From: Sternotherus odoratus
Taxonomy: Eukaryota; Chordata; Testudines; Kinosternidae
Direction of reading: 5' to 3'
NCBI GenBank assembly: GCA_032164245.1
Contig: JAVMKO010000001.1
Location: forward strand, 167,515,434-167,579,433
Length of the DNA stretch: 64,000 nucleotides
In this document: positions 57,751 to 64,000 of the stretch, in pieces
Layout: each line of letters begins with the position of its first letter
How positions within the stretch are numbered: the first letter of the stretch is position 1
The notes under the pieces: model-generated
What the model was told of the DNA's origin: nothing
Database searches by the model: none
The model's input: only the letters and a program-made list of their open reading frames with translations
Translations under genes and position numbers: made by a program

Positions 57751-59175
57751 GTAAGTACCAGTCTACGTCGAGTCTATACAAGGACTTTCTGGAGTATTAG
57801 AGGCATTTTGGTTTAGTAACAGACTATACTTTTAGTATATAGAGACATTTCTTGGATTAACACAAACCACATAATACAAAACCACCAATCTTGGGGTTTT
57901 CAACTTTCAATACTGTTTACCATACTATGCTCCTTTAGTCCCTCAAGCAAGGCAGCACAATCTCAGCTCTCCTCTGTAAAGTATAGGTGTGATTCTAGGA
58001 CAGGCACACAGGAAATGAGACACGCTTGGAAATCCAGAGGTGGGATTCATTTAGATGTTGTGATTTTAAATTTAATGATTATAAACTTTCTTTTAAAGCC
58101 TCTTAAATTTTGTTACCTCTAATCCATATGTTTTCTCCCTTTGGGATAGCTCATTGTTTTCTTCATCATTTGGGTCCAAATCCTGTTTTCATTGAAGTCA
58201 GTGCCAAAATTTTCACTGACTTTACAGAGGCAAACGTTTGACTCGGTGTTCTTATTTCTGTGCAGCTGACACACCCGTGAAATTTAAATCTTTCTATTTT
58301 CTGATGACATGATTGGCTTCATTATGTCAGCTCTTGCATATCTTCAAACTTTAAGCCCTGAATAATTCTGTTCCATCTATGTGGAGAATGCCCCTCCCCC
58401 TTTTATTTTAGCCCATTACCAACACTAATCTCCACCTCATTTTTCTCTCTATTCTGTTGCATCTTTTCAGTCTCCCTGGCTGTATGTATTCTGAAAGTAT
58501 ACTTGGGTTTCTTTGACATTTTAGATTTTTTCCTTTTAATCTACTTTGTCATTTTGTTTTCGCTGTGCTTGTGTCACTAAAGTCGCCTTTCTGTTCTAGC
58601 ACTAACTTCTTTTTTTTGTTTGTTTTAACTTGCATCTTGGCTGTTCTCTTGTTCATATAAACTGCTTGGGCCGAGCTTTTCAGAAGTGACTAATGGTTGT
58701 GGGAGCCTTAGGTTTCAGTGCACAACTTGAAACACTGTAGAAGGGCCTAATTTTCGTAGGTTGGATGTTCAGTGCATTCTGAAAATCAGGCCTCTTTATG
58801 GTATCTCAAGTGAGGCACTCAAAAACTGAGGCCCTTAACATCACTAGTCACTTTTGAAAATCTTGGTGTAGAGCTGTTGTGAAGATACACTGGCCTATTC
58901 TATAAATTTGCAAGGAATGGCGCCACAAAACTAACTCTTTTCTCTTTGCCATTGGTTTTACTCTGCTTGTGCTGCACTTGTACAGGGTACAGGTTTGAAC
59001 TAGACTCATTATGTTAGTCTAGATTTTTAAGACATGGCTCCATTGCTTTCATCAGACTCCTCAATTAAACGATTAACCTAAAAACAAGAATACAGGAATG
59101 ACTTTGCATCGGTACGTGTATCAGCCCTTCTGGAAGTACAATTCCTGACTGACTGTGTATTTATTTCAATTTCAG
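57751..59175 (+). other. FAM3B: FAM3B intron 3
   Basis: Contains a MITE-like repeat at about 58670-58866 (GGGCC..TTTTCAGAAGTGACTA to TAGTCACTTTTGAAAATCTTGG), which also occurs in the opposite orientation at 62478-62642. Otherwise nothing is recognised. Confidence 0.6.
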
Positions 59176-59234
59176 GCTCATAAGTGAACAGAAGGGTAAT
59201 GTTGGAAGAGGTATAAACATTGCCATTGTGAATT
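59176..59234 (+). CDS. FAM3B: FAM3B coding exon 4
   Basis: 59 nt. One leading base completes a leucine codon; it then encodes LISEQKGNVGRGINIAIVN and leaves one base. GNV.RGINIAIVN is a FAM3-family signature strand. Acceptor TTTCAG ends at 59175; donor GTAAGT starts at 59235. The phase joins both neighbours. Confidence 0.95.
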
Positions 59235-62167
59235 GTAAGTAAGAGAAGAATGTTATGGGGACAGTGGTAGTATACTAAGAAAAATGATTTTGCATGTCTG
59301 AGATGCAATCTCACAGTCTTCCTTCTATATTTTTAAACTACCATTTCCTCTCTATGGGACACTTATGAAAGTAGAGTAACCAAGCACAATAATTGTCTGT
59401 CACTCCCAGTCACTTTTAGTGTGGCCTTGCAATGTATGAATGACTGAACCGAGAATCATTTGGATTCAAACTTTCCTCTTTTACGCTCCCTCCCTGCCCT
59501 CTCCCGTAAACTTTTATCTTCTAAACTAAAAACAAGACATGAAATATGACTGATCGATACACTTCTCAAAATTGGGTAATGGCTATTGATTGGAAAAGAT
59601 GTATGAAAAGGACTACTGCAGATAGTGTAATGAGTTACTATTTCTAGATAATACCTAACTTTTATACAGTACCTTACTTCTTGGATATGAAAGTGCTTTC
59701 CACGAGTTCAGTACAATCCCCATTTTACAGAAAGGGAACCTGAAGCATAGAGCAGTAAAATTTCTGCCCTTGGTCTGCCTGGTGACTTTGGGCACGTATC
59801 AGAAACAGAACTCCGGTCTCCTGAGTCCCAGTCCAGTGCTCTATGTCAGAGGCCATAGTGACATTAATCTTTGGTTTAAATCCTTAATTTAGTCTCTAGT
59901 CAGAATGAGTTTGGGCTGCTCTCCATGTATGTCATTGTAACATCATCTTGTGCCCTCAAGTTTTTTGCACTCCCCTCTGTCCCTCCCACTTACAGGTGTA
60001 AAGGTACGTGCAGTCCATCTGTAGCATTGCCCCAAAGGAAAACCACAACCTTCTCTGTGGCAGTAGTACAGAGACTGCCTCATTCGTATCTCTTTCACTG
60101 CCCTATAGGAGTTCTGTTTCCTTACACAGCAGCAACTAGTAACTTTCTAGTTTTATCAGATTCAAATTCATCTTCGCTTTAACAATAATAAAAAGAAGCA
60201 CTTGAAGAAAAGAATCTTAGAATCGTGGGGGAACCAAAAAAAAATTAAGCTTGTTAAATTTTCAGTGGATGAGAATGGACAACCACGAAACGTTGTCTAC
60301 GTAGCCCTGGATTTTAAATTAGAGAAATAAAAATTACTTTGCATGTCACATAAAAAAAAATTCTCAGGTCTCTAATAAGAGTGCTGAGTCTGGAAAGCAC
60401 ACTCAGATGTAGTGGGGTGTTTGCTTTGACCCAAAAATGTTGCAATATTTTTTTTTAAAAAGTTATTGTTCTATTTATGCATCCATTTCCCTTCCAAGTG
60501 GGTAAATAAAGAACCAAGTTGTATGTGTTGGTGTGGCTCCGTTTAATTGGAGATATCCTGTTTACACCAGCTGAGGAGCTGGTCCAAAATGTTCATGTCC
60601 TTGTCACCAAACTTATCTTGTATTTTTACTTTCTATTTAAAAAATCATAAAGGATTTAGTGGCCACAGTAGACAAGCAACTGAACATGAGTTCTTCGGGT
60701 GAGACTGTAGTTATTAGGGCGATATGATCCTTGAATATGTAAGTAGAGGAATATCAAGTAGGAGTAGGGAGGTGCTGTTACCTTTGTACATGGCATTAGT
60801 GAGGCCATTACTGAAATATTATGTCTAGCTTTGGGGTCTACACTTAAAGAAAAGGTTGAAGAATGGAAAAGGGTTCAGAGAAGAGCAAGATGAATGATTT
60901 GAGAACAACAAAACTTTAATAATGACACTACAGAAGCTGAACCTAATTAATTTATTCAAGAACAGATTGAGATAACTTGATTGTGATCTCCAAGTACCTA
61001 CGTGGGGCAGAGATTTCTGATAGTAGACAGCTGTTTACTCTAGCAGAAAAAGGCATAACAAGATCCAGTGATTGTAAACTAGACAAATTCAGACTAGAAC
61101 TACGGTGCAAATTTTAAAATTGTGAAAGTAATTAACCATTGACGCAACTTACTTATTACTCATACAGTGAATTCTCTTGAAGTCTTTACATCAAAATTAA
61201 ATCTCTTTCTGAAGGATCTTCTAGAACTTAAACACACATTATGGGTTTGATGTTGACATGATTAGGTGGGGTTCTATGGTCTGTGTTATGCAGGTCAGAC
61301 CAGATATAGTGGCCCTTTCGGGCCTTAAGATCTGTGAAAAGGTTGCAGAATAGAATATCTTTCATCCTTCCACTGAGGGGTAGTTTCTGACTAATCAAAT
61401 ATTCACATATGCTCCTTAATTATCTTGCTTCCTTTATCCACGGGTTCAGATAGAAAAGTGGCCTTCTCTAACATTGCAATACAATAAAACATCCTCTGCA
61501 TATTTTCTAATTAATGAAACCTCTCCACTAGGGACTGTGTCCAACACTTTTTTTGTAGCATCACTTTAACATGTTAATTCACATTGCTGTCCCCTTTCTG
61601 TTCTGAATGAACAGTTATTGTTGTTAAGGAAGAGAAAATTATAAACCAGGATTAACAGCACGGAGAAAAAAGCGATATTCCACATACAAGCACGATAAAA
61701 CCGGGCATCCCCAGTTTGGTATAATTGCTGGGCTCTGCTCAGGAGAGGCCTAAGGCTGAAATGTTATTTCTCTACTTCTGGACTCTGCCTCATAAATTGT
61801 GGAAAATACACTTTTAGAGCCCTGTGCTTTTAAGATACTTCCCCTACCCCCCATGATCCTGCCAAGGAGGGGAGCCAAGATGAGCCAGAAAGGAGGCAGC
61901 AATTACCAGATCTTCCCCATTGAGTGGCAGCATACAGTGCTCCAGAGGAAAGCACCCTCCTCTACAGGGAAGTGTGTGTCTTTTATGTAACTGATCAATG
62001 CCTGGCTCTGTTTGGCATTTGAAAGCATAACATGAAAATTGGTTACTGGTTTTGCTGTTTTCCTATTAGCAAAAAAAGATGTTTCATAAATTTGTCAAAG
62101 AATTTTGAAGTCTTGAGAATTGCCTCCAGTTTTACACCTGTTTCGTGAACTCAAAAATAGGCCCATT
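59235..62167 (+). other. FAM3B: FAM3B intron 4, left part, with MIR and CR1 remnants
   Basis: An antisense MIR-like SINE lies at about 59640-59850 (CCCCATTTTACAGAAAGGGA and the GGTCTCCTGAGTCCCAGTCC block). A sense CR1/L3-like LINE remnant lies at 60710-61345. Nothing else is recognised. Confidence 0.6.
60710..61345 (+). mobile_element. CR1-type LINE 3' remnant, old
   Basis: The sequence follows the CR1 order (a 'GGTTCAGAGAAGAGCAA' block, then 'GGTCAGACCAGATATAGTGG' and 'CCTTTCGGGCCTTAAGATCT' near the end) with heavy decay. Sense orientation within FAM3B intron 4. Confidence 0.75.
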
Positions 62168-62184
62168 TGAACAACCATGAAATT

Positions 62185-62443
62185 GTTTGTTTTTCCTCGT
62201 GTTATTCCCACACTATGGCAGGGTCCGCTTAGACTGGACACAACCAGTGATTCGACTGGGGTATACTCCAACCGATGCGTCGTTCCATCTGTCGTTGGAG
62301 GCATTTTATACCTACTGCCAGGTGTTAAGCCTACAGCACCTGGTATTCCCAGGAGGTCTCCCATCCAAGTACTAGTCAGGCCCAACCCTGCTTAGCTTCC
62401 GAGATCAGAGGGGATCGGGCCTGTTCAGGGTGGTTTAGCCGTA
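62185..62443 (-). mobile_element. 5S-rRNA-derived SINE
   Basis: The minus strand starts at 62443 with an almost full-length 5S rRNA-like head (to about 62327), which keeps AAGCTAAGCAGGG and TGGATGGGAGACC of the internal Pol III promoter. About 140 nt of unrelated body and a short A-rich tail (GAGGAAAAACAAAC) follow. The element is flanked by a perfect 17-bp duplication TGAACAACCATGAAATT (62168-62184 and 62444-62460). There is no T-run right after the 5S part, so transcription would read on into the body. 5S-headed SINEs are known (SINE3 in fish, AmnSINE1, 5S-Sauria in lizards); I could not assign this body to one of them. Confidence 0.85.
62327..62443 (-). pseudogene. 5S rRNA-like head of the SINE
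   Basis: About 117 nt resembling vertebrate 5S rRNA, with internal promoter boxes largely intact, missing the first bases, carrying scattered substitutions and lacking the terminator. It is part of the SINE and not a functional rRNA gene. Confidence 0.85.
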
Positions 62444-62477
62444 TGAACAACCATGAAATTAATTATGATTATTGACC

Positions 62478-62642
62478 AAGATTTTCTAAAATGACTAGTG
62501 AGTCTGGGAGCCTAATTTGAGCCACTATAAAGAGGCCAGATTTTTCAGAAATTGCTGAGCCACCTGTCCACTAAAAATGAAGGCTATTGAAATTGTCTCA
62601 TGTTGAGCATCCAAAATTAACAGCTACTTGAAAATCTTAGCT
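62478..62642. repeat. MITE-like repeat, inverted relative of 58670-58866
   Basis: Starts ACCAAGATTTTCTAAAATGA and ends ..ACTTGAAAATCTTAG, with an internal 'ATAAAGAGGCC' block also seen (reversed) at 58670-58866. Terminal inverted pairing is imperfect; it is an old element of unknown superfamily. Confidence 0.5.
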
Positions 62643-62900
62643 GTCATTCCCAAGTCTAGTTAGGAACTAGTATAAAGTGTATATGCAAGCACCAAAGTTC
62701 ATAATACAATTCATTTATTCTTTTAAATGTAAAGTAAAAAAGTAAAGCCAGCTCCATTATTTGAAAGGATCTGGGCAGAAATCTTTTCTGTCATGCTACA
62801 GTTTTGGTGGAGTTCAGTTGCAGGATAGCTTTAACAGATCACTTCTATGTATCATTGGTGGGCAGGAATTAATGCTGTCAAGGAGAATCACTGGTTATAT

Positions 62901-62928
62901 AGATAGATAGATAGAATATATATATTCT

Positions 62929-62985
<57 letters not shown>

Positions 62986-63028
62986 CATATATATATATAT
63001 ATATATATGATACACACACACACACCAG
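62901..63028. repeat. Compound microsatellite with hairpin
   Basis: GATA repeats at 62901-62915, then about 25 TG units from 62931, an AT tract (about 62986-63009), and an AC tract. The TG arm and the AC arm, with the ends CTGG and CCAG, form an inverted repeat spanning 62927-63028. Confidence 0.95.
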
Positions 63029-63117
63029 ATTAAGTTTCTGAACTTGGAAACAAATCTGGAACTAATGAAAACTTGAAACCATAATAATATAAAAAATAGA
63101 TGCACTTATTTTTAGTT

Positions 63118-63261
63118 ATGAGGGGTAGCCATGTTAGTCTGCATCCACAAAAACAACAAGGAGTCCAGTGGCATCTTAAAGACTAACAGATTTATTTAAA
63201 ATAAATAAAACAAATAAATAAATCTGTTAATCTTTAAGGTGCCACCGGACTCCTCATTGTT
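63118..63261. mobile_element. Small Penelope-like palindromic insertion
   Basis: Two inverted arms (about 63150-63197 'AACAAGGAGTCCAGTGGC' and 63218-63261 'GTGCCACCGGACTCCTC') around an A/T-rich centre carry the Penelope terminal module. Flanked by a perfect 12-bp duplication TTATTTTTAGTT (63106-63117 and 63262-63273). Lies close to the exon at 63351. Confidence 0.72.
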
Positions 63262-63350
63262 TTATTTTTAGTTCTAACCATTGTGTTTACTTTCCCTTTC
63301 TCTAGCCCCTCCCTTCCCTATGTTTAAAGTGTATCATTTCTTTATTGCAG

Positions 63351-63401
63351 ATAAAACAGGAAAAGTTATATCTACAGAGTTTTTTGACATGTGGGAAGGA
63401 G
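63351..63401 (+). CDS. FAM3B: FAM3B coding exon 5
   Basis: 51 nt. Two bases complete the tyrosine codon begun at 59234; then KTGKVISTEFFDMWEG and one leftover base. Acceptor TTGCAG ends at 63350; donor GTAAGA starts at 63402. The TG.V....FDM.EG pattern is the FAM3-family segment after INIAIVNY. The remaining exons lie to the right of the window. Confidence 0.93.
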
Positions 63402-63479
63402 GTAAGAGCCAAAGTATTACCAAATAAAAGTGGCAGAGGGTCTCTTGTAGACACTTTTCCATACAGAACAAATTTGGAC

Positions 63480-63533
<54 letters not shown>

Positions 63534-64000
63534 AATTAAATATTTGACAGTTGCTAAAGATCTCCAAGAATGATCAATAATTAATATAAAACAGATGAGC
63601 AGAGAGAAATCTGTTTTGCCATCTGGAGTACTTCACAGTTTAATACCAAAGAAAAAAAACTAAATTGTGTCAGGCCTTGATTTTATTTCTAGATTGCTGT
63701 GCTATAGGTGACCAGACTAGATTATCACAATGGTCCCTTCTGACCTTAAAGTCTATGAGTTTAATCTGTCTTTGACTACTTACTCAAGAGCTCCTGAGAG
63801 TTGCTGATCATTCTGTATGTGCACAGTCTTCTGTGGGAGTTGAATGCCTTGGGTCCTCTGCATGGGAATGGGGGAGTCGGGCTAAGAAAAATAAGTAACT
63901 TGATTCTGTTTTTTGGAGACTCAAAGCTGAAAAGTAGCAGTAAGCTGAGTATTCGGTGTTTTGTGCATTGGCATGGGGGTAATGAATAATCATTTGTTGT
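63402..64000 (+). other. FAM3B: Start of FAM3B intron 5
   Basis: Contains an (ATCT)n microsatellite of about 13 units at 63480-63531 and a short CR1 3' end in sense orientation at about 63703-63762 (GGTGACCAGACTAGATTATC and the following CCCTTCTGACCTTAAAGTC). No further coding sequence. Confidence 0.75.

Noticed and set aside
62327..62443. Functional 5S rRNA gene
   Set aside because: It lacks the first bases and the T-run terminator, carries substitutions, and is one part of a retroposed unit with a target duplication.
62878..63105. Frame encoding TH-repeats
   Set aside because: It is the translation of the TG/AC microsatellite.

Overview
The window is vertebrate nuclear DNA, most likely from a turtle. 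Its only host genes are two neighbours on the + strand, recognised from exon-by-exon translation: the last four coding exons of BACE2 (beta-secretase 2; 1338-25192) and the first five coding exons of FAM3B (PANDER; 44583-63401, running off the right edge). The same gene pair lies side by side on human chromosome 21. The repeat mix (abundant CR1, Penelope, DIRS and Ty3/gypsy elements, hAT and Harbinger MITEs, old MIRs, no L1 or Alu) points to a chelonian genome; this is inference from repeat content, not a species assignment.

Layout. 1-25192: 3' half of BACE2. The last intron (5923-24938, 19 kb) is swollen by a DIRS-type tyrosine-recombinase retrotransposon (6765-12684, minus), an LTR/leader-like piece (about 12911-14090), a CR1 fragment (+), and an antisense CR1 (16209-24065) split by a young, almost complete Ty3/gypsy element (16557-22238, minus). 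25193 to about 27520 is probably BACE2 3' UTR. 27520-43900 is intergenic, with Penelope-like elements, two small hAT MITEs, an LTR-like repeat, a CR1, and a Penelope element split by a solo LTR. About 43900-44700 is a CpG-rich FAM3B promoter, with exon 1 at 44583. FAM3B intron 1 holds hAT MITEs, a fossil Harbinger transposase, a solo LTR related to the gypsy element, and a pogo-type MITE filled with a GC-rich array of hairpins. Later introns hold a back-to-back hAT fossil carrying one hAT MITE inside it and another at its edge, MIR and CR1 remnants, a 5S-rRNA-headed SINE and microsatellites.

The most interesting items are: (i) the gypsy element, whose pol order is protease-integrase-RT-RNase H (as in Gmr1-like elements, unlike ordinary Ty3/gypsy) and whose gag has a SCAN-like region; (ii) the DIRS element, with identical 165-bp inverted repeats and an internal complementary region that records its circle junction; (iii) a SINE built on a 5S rRNA, flanked by a perfect 17-bp duplication; (iv) two short palindromic Penelope insertions with 12-13-bp duplications; and (v) the pogo-type MITE carrying about 18 tandem GC hairpins. 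Repeat and exon boundaries were read by eye from flanking duplications, splice sites and motifs; no alignments or database searches were run.
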